Notes under the pieces: model-generated | Database searches by the model: none | Seen by the model: the letters and a program-made list of their open reading frames with translations, nothing else | Told to the model about the DNA's origin: nothing | Origin: JAAYJS01 sp964346185 | GTDB taxonomy: Bacteria; Bacillota; Clostridia; Eubacteriales; Eubacteriaceae | DNA: 64,000 nt | Assembly (NCBI GenBank): GCA_964346185.1 | Contig: CAYFTR010000003.1 | Span: forward strand, 1-64,000 | Reading direction: 5' to 3' | Translations under genes and position numbers: made by a program | In this document: one piece after another, positions 26,383 through 34,680 of the stretch | Position numbering within the stretch: the first letter of the stretch is position 1 | Layout: the number at the start of each line of letters is the position of its first letter

Positions 26383-28062
26383 ATGGCATTTAAATCTGAC
26401 ATTGAAATCGCACAAGAGGTGCAACCGCAAGATATTCGCGAGATCGCGGCGAAACTGGATTTAAAAGAAGAAGATTTGGACTTATACGGTAAGTACAAGG
26501 CAAAAGTAGACTATAACTTACTCAATGTTCCAACCGATAAAAAACCGAAGTTAATTTTAACGACAGCCATCAACCCGACTCCGGCAGGCGAAGGTAAAAC
26601 CACCACAACCATCGGTGTTGCCGACGCATTGTCAAAATTAGGGAAAAATACTTTAGTTGCATTGAGAGAGCCCTCTCTGGGACCGGTATTCGGTGTTAAA
26701 GGCGGGGCTGCCGGCGGCGGTTACGCACAAGTTGTACCGATGGAAGATATCAACCTTCACTTTACCGGCGACTTCCATGCAATCGGTGCGGCAAACAACT
26801 TATTGGCCGCTATGATCGACAATCACATTTACCAGGGCAATGATCTCAGAATCGATCCTAAAAAAGTAACATGGAGACGTTGCGTCGACATGAACGACCG
26901 TCAACTGAGAAACGTTGTCGACGGTTTAGGCAAAAAAACCGACGGTGTTGTCCGTGAAGACGGTTTCGACATTACCGTTGCTTCCGAAATTATGGCGGCA
27001 TTCTGCCTGGCTTCCGATATTACGGACTTAAAAGAACGCATGGGACGCATTGTAGCCGGCTACAATTATGACGACGAACCGGTAACCGCAGCCGATTTAA
27101 AAGCAAACGGCGCTATGGCGGCTTTATTAAAAGACGCTTTAAAACCGAACCTGGTACAAACCCTCGAAGGGACACCCTCCTTTGTACACGGCGGACCTTT
27201 CGCCAACATCGCCCACGGTTGTAACTCCGTTATCGCAACCAAAATGGCATTACACTTTGCAGAAGACTTTGTCGTAACCGAAGGCGGTTTCGGTGCGGAC
27301 TTGGGTGCGGAAAAATTCATCGACATTAAATGCCGTATGTCCGGCTTAGTGCCCGATGCCGTTATTATCGTTGCAACCATTAAAGCACTTAAATACAACG
27401 GCGGCGTTCCGAAAGATCAAGTAACGGAAGAAAACCTTGAAGCTTTGGAAAAAGGTTTACCGAACTTATTAAAACACGTAGAAAATATTACACAAGTGTA
27501 TGGCTTACCGGCAGTTGTCGCCATTAACCGTTTCCATACCGATACCGACGCCGAATTAAAACTTGTCGAAGACAAATGTAAAGAATTAGGCGTTAACGTA
27601 GCCTTGTCCGAGGTTTGGGCAAAAGGCGGCGAAGGCGGTATCGAATTGGCGAACGAAGTTATCCGTCTTTGTGAAGAAGGTAAAAAAGATTTCCGCTTTG
27701 CATATGAAGACGAATTAAGTCTTAAAGAAAAAGTTGAAGCCATTGCAACCAAAATTTACGGTGCCGACGGTGTCGACTTTACAGCGGAAGCCGAAGCGGA
27801 ATTTGCACGTCTTGAAAAATTGGGCTTCGGAAAATTGCCCGTATGTATGGCAAAAACCCAATACTCTCTGTCTGATGATCCCTCTAAATTGGGTCGTCCC
27901 ACAGGTTTCAGAATTACGGTACGTAATGCCGTTATTTCCGCCGGTGCAGGCTTTGTTGTATGCTTAACCGGTGCCATCATGAAGATGCCCGGTCTTCCGA
28001 AAGTACCGGCAGCTGAAAAAATCAGCGTTGACGAACAAGGCGTTATTTCCGGCTTATTCTAA
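26383..28062 (+). CDS. fhs: Formate--tetrahydrofolate ligase
   Basis: Activates formate with ATP to 10-formyl-THF, entry to the methyl branch of the Wood-Ljungdahl pathway. 559 residues, the standard size. The P-loop TPAGEGKTTTTIG has its lysine at K72. FGVKGGAAGGGYAQV and FVVTEGGFGADLGAEKF are family landmarks. TTGGAGGTAG precedes the ATG. It heads a head-to-tail series with fchA, folD, metV and metF. The leader holds tandem repeats and a hairpin. Confidence 0.98.
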   Translation: MAFKSDIEIAQEVQPQDIREIAAKLDLKEEDLDLYGKYKAKVDYNLLNVPTDKKPKLILTTAINPTPAGEGKTTTTIGVADALSKLGKNTLVALREPSLGPVFGVKGGAAGGGYAQVVPMEDINLHFTGDFHAIGAANNLLAAMIDNHIYQGNDLRIDPKKVTWRRCVDMNDRQLRNVVDGLGKKTDGVVREDGFDITVASEIMAAFCLASDITDLKERMGRIVAGYNYDDEPVTAADLKANGAMAALLKDALKPNLVQTLEGTPSFVHGGPFANIAHGCNSVIATKMALHFAEDFVVTEGGFGADLGAEKFIDIKCRMSGLVPDAVIIVATIKALKYNGGVPKDQVTEENLEALEKGLPNLLKHVENITQVYGLPAVVAINRFHTDTDAELKLVEDKCKELGVNVALSEVWAKGGEGGIELANEVIRLCEEGKKDFRFAYEDELSLKEKVEAIATKIYGADGVDFTAEAEAEFARLEKLGFGKLPVCMAKTQYSLSDDPSKLGRPTGFRITVRNAVISAGAGFVVCLTGAIMKMPGLPKVPAAEKISVDEQGVISGLF

Positions 28063-28089
28063 CAGCAACCGATTTGAAAGAGGTGTCCA

Positions 28090-28722
28090 TTGAACATATC
28101 TGAAAAAAAATGCACCGATTTTGTTGCACAACTCCATTCTAACGAGCCGGTACCCGGCGGTGGCGGTGCGGCCGCTTTGGTCGGTGCCATCGGTACGGCC
28201 CTGGGCGGTATGGTTGCCAGCTTAACCACCGGTAAAAAGAAATACGCACAATTTGAAGAAGACATTCAGCGTATACTGGGCGAAACGGAAAACCTGGAAA
28301 AACAATTACTTGAACTGATCGATAAGGATGCCGAAAATTTTGCACCCTTGGCAAAAGCCTACGGCCTTCCGAAGGAAACGGAAGAAGAAAAGGCACATAA
28401 AGCACAGGTTTTGGAAGAATGCACCAAGGTCGCCTGTCAAGCACCGATCGAAATTGTACGTCTCTGCTATAAGGCAATTTTAATTCACGAAGAACTGGTG
28501 GACAAAGGCTCCGCCCTTGCCATATCGGACGTTGCGTGCGGTGTTCAATGCTTAAAAGCGGCCCTGTATTGCGGCTGGGTGAACGTACTCATCAACATCA
28601 GTACCTTAAAAGATCAAGACTTTGTACAAAAAGTCGAAGACGAACTCAAACCGATGATTGCCGAAGGTGCAGCCCTTTGCGATCGAATTTTTGAAAAAGT
28701 AGAAAACCAACTATCGGCTTAA
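28090..28722 (+). CDS. fchA: Formiminotransferase-cyclodeaminase-family methenyl-THF cyclohydrolase
   Basis: In acetogens and purine fermenters FchA acts as methenyl-THF cyclohydrolase or formimino-THF cyclodeaminase. 210 residues, the FchA size, mostly helical. The conserved glycine-rich PVPGGGGAAALVGAIG lies at about 21-36. The start is a TTG with AGAGGTG upstream, 27 nt after fhs. With FolD next door it supplies the cyclohydrolase step between 10-formyl- and methylene-THF. Confidence 0.93.
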   Translation: MNISEKKCTDFVAQLHSNEPVPGGGGAAALVGAIGTALGGMVASLTTGKKKYAQFEEDIQRILGETENLEKQLLELIDKDAENFAPLAKAYGLPKETEEEKAHKAQVLEECTKVACQAPIEIVRLCYKAILIHEELVDKGSALAISDVACGVQCLKAALYCGWVNVLINISTLKDQDFVQKVEDELKPMIAEGAALCDRIFEKVENQLSA

Positions 28723-28730
28723 AAACACAA

Positions 28731-28751
28731 CGGAGGAGCCAAGCTCCTCCG
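28731..28751 (+). other. GC-rich hairpin between fchA and folD
   Basis: A perfect 9-bp CGGAGGAGC/GCTCCTCCG stem with a 3-nt loop. It is not followed by T. The left arm contains a Shine-Dalgarno-like GGAGGAG held in the stem. Confidence 0.75.
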
Positions 28752-28773
28752 AACTTATAAAATGGAGGATATT

Positions 28774-29622
28774 GTGGGAGAATTAATTAAAGGTGCTCCG
28801 GTTGCGGAAGCCATCAGAGAAGAAATTAAAGCGGATGTAGAAATGTTAAGAGCCAAAGGCATTGCTCCTAAATTGGCTTTTATTCGTGTGGGTGCAAAAG
28901 GTCCGGATTTATCCTATGAAAAAGGTGCTACCAAAACCATGGGCATGTGCGATATCGACACGGAAGTTTTTGAACTGCCCGAAGATGTCACCGAAGAAGC
29001 ATACATCGAAAAATTAAAAGAAGTCAATGCCCGTGAAGATATCCACGGTATTTTAACTTTCCGCCCCTTGCCGAGACATATCAGAGAAAGTGTTGTTAAA
29101 CATGTTATCGATCCGGCAAAAGACGTGGATTGCTTTAACCCGATTAACATGGCAACGGTTGTAGAAGGTGACGATAACGGGTTTTTCCCCTGTACACCGG
29201 CAGCGGTCATTGAAATTTTAGACCACTATAAAGTAGATATTCAAGGCAAAAACGTAACGGTAATCGGTCACTCAAACGTTGTCGGAAAACCGGTATCTTT
29301 ATTATTTTTAAACAGAAACGCGACGGTTACCACTTGCCATATCTTTACAAAAGACACTGCAGCCATGACTAAAGGTGCAGACATTGTTGTATCTGCGGCA
29401 GGTGTCCCTGCGTTGGTGAAACCGGAGCAGGTTGCTGACGGCGTAACTGTTATTGATGTCGGTATTAACTTTGTAGACGGCAAAATGTGTGGCGATGTCG
29501 ACCCGGCGGTAGCGGATAAAGCAGGCATGATGACCCCCGTACCCGGCGGCGTCGGTGCGGTTACCAATACCGTTTTGGCAAAACACGTTGTTATTGCATG
29601 TAAAAGACAAAACAATCTATAA
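28774..29622 (+). CDS. folD: Methylene-THF dehydrogenase/methenyl-THF cyclohydrolase
   Basis: Interconverts methenyl- and methylene-THF with NAD(P). 282 residues from the GTG at 28774, which has TGGAGG 5 nt upstream. The ATG at 28762 contains that ribosome site and has none of its own. The family lysine region is changed: SYEKGATKTMG replaces the usual SYVxxKxKxxxxxG. NVTVIGHSNVVGKPVSLLFLN is the cofactor-binding signature, and TPVPGGVGAVTNTVLAKH closes the C terminus. It is followed in the cluster by metV-metF. Confidence 0.94.
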   Translation: MGELIKGAPVAEAIREEIKADVEMLRAKGIAPKLAFIRVGAKGPDLSYEKGATKTMGMCDIDTEVFELPEDVTEEAYIEKLKEVNAREDIHGILTFRPLPRHIRESVVKHVIDPAKDVDCFNPINMATVVEGDDNGFFPCTPAAVIEILDHYKVDIQGKNVTVIGHSNVVGKPVSLLFLNRNATVTTCHIFTKDTAAMTKGADIVVSAAGVPALVKPEQVADGVTVIDVGINFVDGKMCGDVDPAVADKAGMMTPVPGGVGAVTNTVLAKHVVIACKRQNNL

Positions 29623-29627
29623 AAATT

Positions 29628-29663
29628 AAAGACCGGTACATATATGAGGCGTACCCGGTCTTT
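29628..29663 (+). other. Hairpin after folD
   Basis: A 12-bp stem with one extra C (AAAGACCGGTAC with GTACCCGGTCTTT). It ends in only TTT, so it is a weak terminator or processing site inside the cluster. Confidence 0.5.
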
Positions 29664-29682
29664 ACGGCACTCAATATAATAT

Positions 29683-29725
29683 GTCGGGGCTCCACCCAAT
29701 ATAAGGCAGAGCCTCGACGATTTTT
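29683..29725 (+). terminator. Attenuator-like hairpin before metV
   Basis: A 10-bp stem with one G-U pair (29683-29692 with 29709-29718) followed by GATTTTTA. A TATAAT at 29675-29680 lies directly upstream, so metV-metF may have separate initiation. Confidence 0.55.
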
Positions 29726-29747
29726 AGAAGGCGAAGGAGTAAATAGC

Positions 29748-30413
29748 ATGATTGTTTCTCAAAAGAAACCCTTTGAAGAAGTATTGTCATTTTTAGATGA
29801 CGTTGAAACCGTCGTATTAACCGGCTGCGCCGACTGTGCGACACTTTGCAAAACCGGCGGAGAAGACGAAGTAGCCGAATTAAAGGCTGCACTGGAAGCG
29901 GAAGGCAAAAAAGTTCTGGGAACTAAAGTACTTACCACTTCCTGTAACTTACTTTTAAATAAAAAAGAACTCAAAGAACTTAAAGACCAAATTGCAGAGG
30001 CCGATGCGGTTATTTCCATGGCTTGCGGTGACGGTGTACAAACCGTTGCTAAAAACGTTAAAAAAAGAACATACCCCTCCAACGACACCATGTTTGTCGG
30101 AGAGACTGTTCGTCAAGGTGTTTTCCAGGAAATGTGTAAAACCTGCGGCGAATGCGTATTAGGCAGAACCGCTGCCATTTGCCCGATTACTCGTTGCGGA
30201 AAATCCCTGTTAAACGGTGCCTGCGGCGGATCGAAAGACGGAAAATGCGAAGTTATTCCGGAAAACGACTGTGCATGGATAGAAATCTACAAAAAACTAA
30301 AAGAAGAAGGCAAAGAAGCCGAACTGGAAGCCGTTCAACCCTTGCGTAACTATAAAGACAGAACATATCCGCAAACCGTCGACTTAAGAAAAAAGGCACA
30401 AAAAGGAGCATAA
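29748..30413 (+). CDS. metV: Methylene-THF reductase zinc/Fe-S subunit MetV
   Basis: The small partner of MetF in the acetogen-type methylene-THF reductase. 221 residues rich in cysteine: CADCATLC near residues 26-33, then a dense set MCKTCGECVLGRTAAIC...RCGKSLLNGACGG at about 128-165 typical of the MetV C-terminal domain. Length and partner gene agree. GAAGGAG precedes the ATG. The stop is 3 nt before metF, so the two are co-translated. Confidence 0.93.
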   Translation: MIVSQKKPFEEVLSFLDDVETVVLTGCADCATLCKTGGEDEVAELKAALEAEGKKVLGTKVLTTSCNLLLNKKELKELKDQIAEADAVISMACGDGVQTVAKNVKKRTYPSNDTMFVGETVRQGVFQEMCKTCGECVLGRTAAICPITRCGKSLLNGACGGSKDGKCEVIPENDCAWIEIYKKLKEEGKEAELEAVQPLRNYKDRTYPQTVDLRKKAQKGA

Positions 30414-30416
30414 AAG

Positions 30417-31295
30417 ATGAAAAGTAGATTACAACAATCCTTAGAAGCAGGTAAATTTACCGTCACATCGGAAATGGCTCCGCCGAAAGGAACCGATTTC
30501 AGTCATATTTTAGGCATTGCGGAAGACATTAAAGACCGTGTTGTCGCAGCCAATGTAACGGACTTCCAATCTGCAGCCGTTAAAGCATCTTCTTTAGGTA
30601 TGTGTATCGAATTGGAAAGAATCGGCTTGGAACCCGTTTTACAAATGACCGGTCGCGACAGAAACAGAATCGCCATTCAAGGTGAAATGTTATCGGCGGG
30701 TCACTTCGGCGTTAAAAACCTTTTGGCTTTAACGGGAGACCATACCGTAGTCGGCGACAACCCGCAAGCGAAGCCTGTCTTTGAATTTGACTCCATCTCC
30801 ATTCTTCAAGCGGCCGTTATCTTAAACGGCGGGGAAGACCTGGCAGGCAACCCCTTGGAAGGTGCGCCGAGTTTCTTCCTGGGTGCTTCCGTTACACCGG
30901 TATTTGACCCGGTCGATGTTCAACTCATGAAGATGCGTGCTAAAATAAAAGCGGGTGCAAAATTCTTCCAAACCCAAGGCGTATACGATGTCGAAACAAT
31001 GAGAGAATTTAAAAAACAAACGGAAGGTATGGACTGCTACATTCTCGCCGGAATTATTCCCTTAAAATCTCCGGGAATGGCTCGTTTTATGAACAACAAC
31101 GTACCGGGTATCCGTGTACCTGAAAGCTTAATTGAACGCTTATCCAAAGCGGAAAATAAAGAAGAAGAAGGTATCCGTATTTCCGGTGAATACATCGCTC
31201 AATTAAAAGATGAAGGCTTGTGTGACGGTGTTCACATCATGGCAATCGGTGCGGAACAAAATGTACCGAAAATATTGGATGTAGCCGGCCTGTAA
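30417..31295 (+). CDS. metF: 5,10-Methylenetetrahydrofolate reductase
   Basis: Reduces methylene-THF to methyl-THF with FAD in the cytoplasm, the last step of the methyl branch. 292 residues, TIM-barrel type: N-terminal SEMAPPKGTD (Glu of the family's xVExxPP motif), NVTDFQSAAVK, and LLALTGDHTVVGD. Here the enzyme is paired with MetV. RnfC2, the third subunit in Acetobacterium, is absent from the cluster, so its electron donor may differ. AAAAGGAGC precedes the ATG. Confidence 0.95.
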   Translation: MKSRLQQSLEAGKFTVTSEMAPPKGTDFSHILGIAEDIKDRVVAANVTDFQSAAVKASSLGMCIELERIGLEPVLQMTGRDRNRIAIQGEMLSAGHFGVKNLLALTGDHTVVGDNPQAKPVFEFDSISILQAAVILNGGEDLAGNPLEGAPSFFLGASVTPVFDPVDVQLMKMRAKIKAGAKFFQTQGVYDVETMREFKKQTEGMDCYILAGIIPLKSPGMARFMNNNVPGIRVPESLIERLSKAENKEEEGIRISGEYIAQLKDEGLCDGVHIMAIGAEQNVPKILDVAGL

Positions 31296-31326
31296 GGTTC
31301 AAAGACTTTAGGCGACCGGCACCGAA

Positions 31327-31363
31327 AAACGCGTTGTGCCGTTTACGACGGGGCAACGCGTTT
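31327..31363 (+). other. Hairpin between metF and lpdA
   Basis: 15-nt arms with 13 pairs (AAACGCGTTGTGCCG with CGGGGCAACGCGTTT), ending in TTT. It is possibly a partial terminator. Confidence 0.55.
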
Positions 31364-31410
31364 CAAGAATACAAAGGTGTCCAAGCCTGATCGGTTCTAA
31401 AGGAGATTAA

Positions 31411-32784
31411 ATGAAAATTGTTGTAATAGGCGGTGGCCCGGGTGGCTACGAAGCGGGAATTTTAGCGGCAAAACTCGGTGCGGAGGTTACCGTTGTCGAG
31501 AAAGACGAATTGGGCGGTACTTGCTTGAACCGCGGCTGTATCCCCACTAAGGCGTTCCTTGCAAGTTCGGACACTCTGGAAGCCATTCAATCCGCAAAGG
31601 AATTCGGTATTAACCTTTCCGACGATATTACCGTTGACTACCCGGCGGTGGTCGCACGTAAAAACAGTATCCGCGATACCTTAATAAAAGGTATTCACGG
31701 ACTGTTTAAAATGCATAATGTCGGCCTGGTAAAAGGTTTCGGCAAAATTGTCGATAAAAACACCGTCGAAGTAAAAAAAGAAGACGGCAGTATCGAAACC
31801 CTCGAAGCGGATAAAATAATCCTCGCGACAGGCTCCGTACCTGTTGCACCGGGCATGTTTAAATACGACGGCAAAAAAGTCATTACTTCCGATGAAGTGC
31901 TGGACTTGGAAGCTGTACCCGAATCCATGATTATTGTCGGTGGTGGCGTTATCGGTTGCGAAATCGGTCAATTCATGAGCAGAATGGGCTGTAAGGTTAC
32001 CATTGTTGAAGCGCTCAGCCAAATCCTCCCCAACGAAGACGAAGATGTCTCCAAACAATTGGCAAGACAATTCAGAAGAGATAAAATTAAAGTAATGGCC
32101 GGTGTCGGTGTATCCGAAGTAACCGTCGGTGACAACGGCGTTAAAGCCGACCTTGCCAACGGAAAATCCGTAGAAGCGGAAATTATGTTGGTATCCATCG
32201 GCAGAAAAGGCTTTATTGATAACTTGGGTGCCCAGGATGCCGGGATCAAACTCGACGAAAGAGGCCGCATTGTTGTCAACGACAAAATGGAAACCTCCCT
32301 GGAAGGCGTCTACGCTATCGGCGATATCGTTGCTTCGCCCTTATTGGCTCATGTTGCCTCCAAAGAAGGCTTTGTTGCGGTTGAAAACGCCATGGGCGGC
32401 GACAAACGCATTTCTTATAAGGCCGTACCCGGTTGTGTTTACACCGACCCGGAAGTGGCCAGTGTCGGCTTGACCGAAGCGGCATGCGAGAAAAAAGGCA
32501 TCACCTATAAAAAAGGTGAATTTGAATTCAGGGGCTTAGGAAAAGCCAAAGCCATCAATAAACTTAACGGCTTTACAAAAGTACTGGTCGACGAGCAGGA
32601 CGTTATTATCGGGGCGGCGGTTGTCGGTCCTCATGCAACCGACCTTCTGGCGGAATTAACCTTAGCGGTACACCTCGGCTTAACCGCCGAACAAGTGGGC
32701 GATGCCATCCATCCGCACCCCTCCTTATCCGAAGGGCTCATGGAAGCATTGCACGACGTTCACGGTCGTTCCGTTCACAAGTAA
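31411..32784 (+). CDS. lpdA: Dihydrolipoyl dehydrogenase
   Basis: Reoxidises the dihydrolipoyl arm of the H protein or of 2-oxoacid complexes, passing electrons to NAD+. 457 residues: FAD-binding GGGPGGYEAG at 7-16, redox disulfide C38-C43 in GTCLNRGCIPTK, an NAD-binding GGGVIGCEIG, and the dimer-interface HPHPSLSEGL with the catalytic His near the C terminus. The glycine-cleavage H protein gene follows, which makes that its likely partner. Several acetogens also place lpdA and gcvH in their Wood-Ljungdahl clusters. Confidence 0.95.
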   Translation: MKIVVIGGGPGGYEAGILAAKLGAEVTVVEKDELGGTCLNRGCIPTKAFLASSDTLEAIQSAKEFGINLSDDITVDYPAVVARKNSIRDTLIKGIHGLFKMHNVGLVKGFGKIVDKNTVEVKKEDGSIETLEADKIILATGSVPVAPGMFKYDGKKVITSDEVLDLEAVPESMIIVGGGVIGCEIGQFMSRMGCKVTIVEALSQILPNEDEDVSKQLARQFRRDKIKVMAGVGVSEVTVGDNGVKADLANGKSVEAEIMLVSIGRKGFIDNLGAQDAGIKLDERGRIVVNDKMETSLEGVYAIGDIVASPLLAHVASKEGFVAVENAMGGDKRISYKAVPGCVYTDPEVASVGLTEAACEKKGITYKKGEFEFRGLGKAKAINKLNGFTKVLVDEQDVIIGAAVVGPHATDLLAELTLAVHLGLTAEQVGDAIHPHPSLSEGLMEALHDVHGRSVHK

Positions 32785-32846
32785 TGATTGAAAAACGCCC
32801 TTAATCGTGCTATATTGAGGGTAGATATCTCACAAGGAGTAAAATT

Positions 32847-33227
32847 ATGAACATACCACAAAATTTAGTATACGATTCGGAACAACACCTTTGGTTTGCA
32901 ATCGAAGACAACGTAGCCACCATCGGCATTACCGACTTTGCACAAGACAGCCTCGGTGACATTTTATTCGTAGAATTGCCGGAAGAAGATGACGAATTCG
33001 ACAGAGGCGACGAATTTTCCGTTGTGGAATCCGCTAAAAAAGCCCAATCCCTCGAAGCGCCTTTTGCTTTTAAAGTATTGGAAGCCAACGAAGATCTGGA
33101 CGACGAACCGGAAGCAATCAACGAAGACGCATACGCTAACTGGATTTTAAAAGTTCAAATTACCGATGACGACGGCGTCGAAGATTTAGTTTCCGCAGAC
33201 GCATATCAGGAAGCGATTGCCGAATAA
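32847..33227 (+). CDS. gcvH: Glycine cleavage system H protein
   Basis: The lipoyl carrier of the glycine cleavage/synthase system. 126 residues, the normal length. The lipoylation motif is VVESAKKAQ with K64 at the expected position (usual form ESVKA). The surrounding fold is conserved: YDSEQHLWF, IGITDFAQDSLGDILFVELP. GcvP and GcvT are not in the window. A lone gcvH beside lpdA in a C1 cluster suggests a link between glycine and methylene-THF, or a lipoate-carrier role. AAGGAG precedes the ATG; the stop overlaps the next start. Confidence 0.94.
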   Translation: MNIPQNLVYDSEQHLWFAIEDNVATIGITDFAQDSLGDILFVELPEEDDEFDRGDEFSVVESAKKAQSLEAPFAFKVLEANEDLDDEPEAINEDAYANWILKVQITDDDGVEDLVSADAYQEAIAE

Positions 33228-34111
33228 TGAAAAAAACTATCGATTGCCATGTCCACTGTGCATTAGGTGGGGGGCATCGACTGACTAAAAACGATTTTAT
33301 TCAAGATACGCCCGACAGACGACGGTATCTCACCGCCCTTGTCGGGCGTTATTTGTCTTTCGGTGTCAGCCGTGTGCGAGACGGCGGCGACCAATATGCT
33401 CTGAGTAAAGCCCTTGCACCCATCGCCCGGGATTCGGGTCTCCAATGGTTGACACCACACTTTGCTCTCTATAAAGACGGGTGTTACGGAAAATTTTTAG
33501 GCCGCCCCGTTTATAGCGGCAAACATGGCTTTCAATGTATTCGCGAGCTCAAAAAAGCCGGAGCCGATTTTATTAAATTGGTACACTCCGGAATGATGTC
33601 CTTGGAAGTGTACGGGCAAACCACCTCCGAGGGTTTTACCTTTCAGGAATTGAAAGACCTCATTGCCTGTGCACAGGATTGCGACCTTGCCACCATGGTA
33701 CACGTCAACCTGCCCAAAGGTATTACCGAAGCGGCAACGGCGGGTGCAACCAGCATCGAACATGGTTACGGTATCGATGAAGACGCCATGTGGGCAATTT
33801 GCGACAATAATGCCACATGGGTACCGACTATGGCACCCTTTGCCAATATGGCGGCGGTTGACGATGACAACCCCGTAGCGGCGTACAGGCGAATGGTCGA
33901 AAAATACTATAAAAATCATCGAAAAGCCGTGGTGCGAGCGGAGGAAATCGGCGTAAAAATTGCCGCCGGCTCCGATACCGGTGCAACCGAAGTGGTACAT
34001 GGTCAAGGCAGTCTCGATGAATGGCAATATTTGGCGGAGTGTGGTCTGTCGGAAGAAAAAATCTATCGACAATCGGAAAATTTAATGAATATCTTTCAAA
34101 AAAACATATAA
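33227..34111 (+). CDS. Amidohydrolase-family protein (imidazolonepropionase-like)
   Basis: A metal-dependent hydrolase of unknown substrate. 294 residues beginning directly at the metal-binding strand: HVH (9-11), a Lys in DFIKLVHSG, His in TMVHVN, His in SIEHGYG and Asp in AGSDTG. These are all metal ligands or catalytic residues of the amidohydrolase superfamily. It lacks the N-terminal beta-sandwich of longer family members. Its ATG overlaps the gcvH stop by one base (TAATG), so it is translated with the one-carbon genes. A substrate such as a cyclic imide, formimino compound or N-acyl intermediate is conceivable but not shown. Confidence 0.82.
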   Translation: MKKTIDCHVHCALGGGHRLTKNDFIQDTPDRRRYLTALVGRYLSFGVSRVRDGGDQYALSKALAPIARDSGLQWLTPHFALYKDGCYGKFLGRPVYSGKHGFQCIRELKKAGADFIKLVHSGMMSLEVYGQTTSEGFTFQELKDLIACAQDCDLATMVHVNLPKGITEAATAGATSIEHGYGIDEDAMWAICDNNATWVPTMAPFANMAAVDDDNPVAAYRRMVEKYYKNHRKAVVRAEEIGVKIAAGSDTGATEVVHGQGSLDEWQYLAECGLSEEKIYRQSENLMNIFQKNI

Positions 34112-34126
34112 AATAACGGTATTAAG

Positions 34127-34162
34127 AGCATAGGATAAGTAAATTGTCCTGTGCTTGTTTTT
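34127..34162 (+). terminator. Terminator of the one-carbon cluster
   Basis: A 12-bp stem with two G-U pairs (34127-34138 with 34144-34155), 5-nt loop, then TGTTTTTA. Confidence 0.75.
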
Positions 34163-34302
34163 ATCCGAAGGAGTATCGGATGAAAATCGTTTTTAAAATT
34201 GACCATACTGTAATAATAAAATTAAAAAATGCCCTTATGGAGGAAAAGCGATTTTGTATCAAATACCGAACAATTATTATTTCAAATTGAAAGAGAAACA
34301 CG

Positions 34303-34594
34303 ATGGGAAATCCATACATTGAAATCGACAAAAGCATATGGCCGAGAGTCATGCACGGTGCAATCTTAGAAACAGTATAGAACCGGCGTTTTGCATAACT
34401 TTTGAAACGAGGTAAAGACATTTAGGGAATACGTAGAAGAAAGGGGCCTGTCTTTTACACCGGCAATGGTATCTGCGATCTCCAAATGTGCCAATCAAAT
34501 CGAAGCCTTTAAGTACCGTTTTCTCAACGGAAAAATTGTTTTATACGATAAAATCGATAGGGCATTTACCTATTTAAATCAAGAAACTAAATAA
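34303..34594 (+). pseudogene. Decayed chloramphenicol-acetyltransferase-like gene
   Basis: Pieces of a CatA-type acetyltransferase N-terminal third survive in different frames. From the ATG at 34303 comes YIEIDKSIWPRVMH, matching the CAT start, then a stop. In another frame lies EPAFCITFET. From about 34420 comes FREYVEERGLSFTPAMVSAISKCANQIEAFKYRF..., the CAT segment around residues 35-85, ending YLNQETK-stop. CATs are about 215 residues; the half with the catalytic His is missing, so it cannot be active. The identification is by recalled family pattern, not alignment. Confidence 0.65.
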
Positions 34595-34624
34595 CATCAA
34601 CAGGAACTCAGTCCGTTGCTTGTG

Positions 34625-34653
34625 ATGACCCTGTGATGAGATTGTGCTATAAT
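34625..34653 (+). promoter_or_regulatory. Promoter of the nucleotide-sugar genes
   Basis: ATGACC, 17 nt, TATAAT with extended TGC immediately before it (34645-34653), 28 nt before the next ATG. Confidence 0.7.
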
Positions 34654-34680
34654 TGAAGTATTATACTGAGGAGAAAAAGC

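Noticed and set aside
33497..34072. 191-codon minus-strand ORF inside the amidohydrolase gene
   Set aside because: The plus-strand frame contains all amidohydrolase metal ligands; the reverse frame is a shadow.
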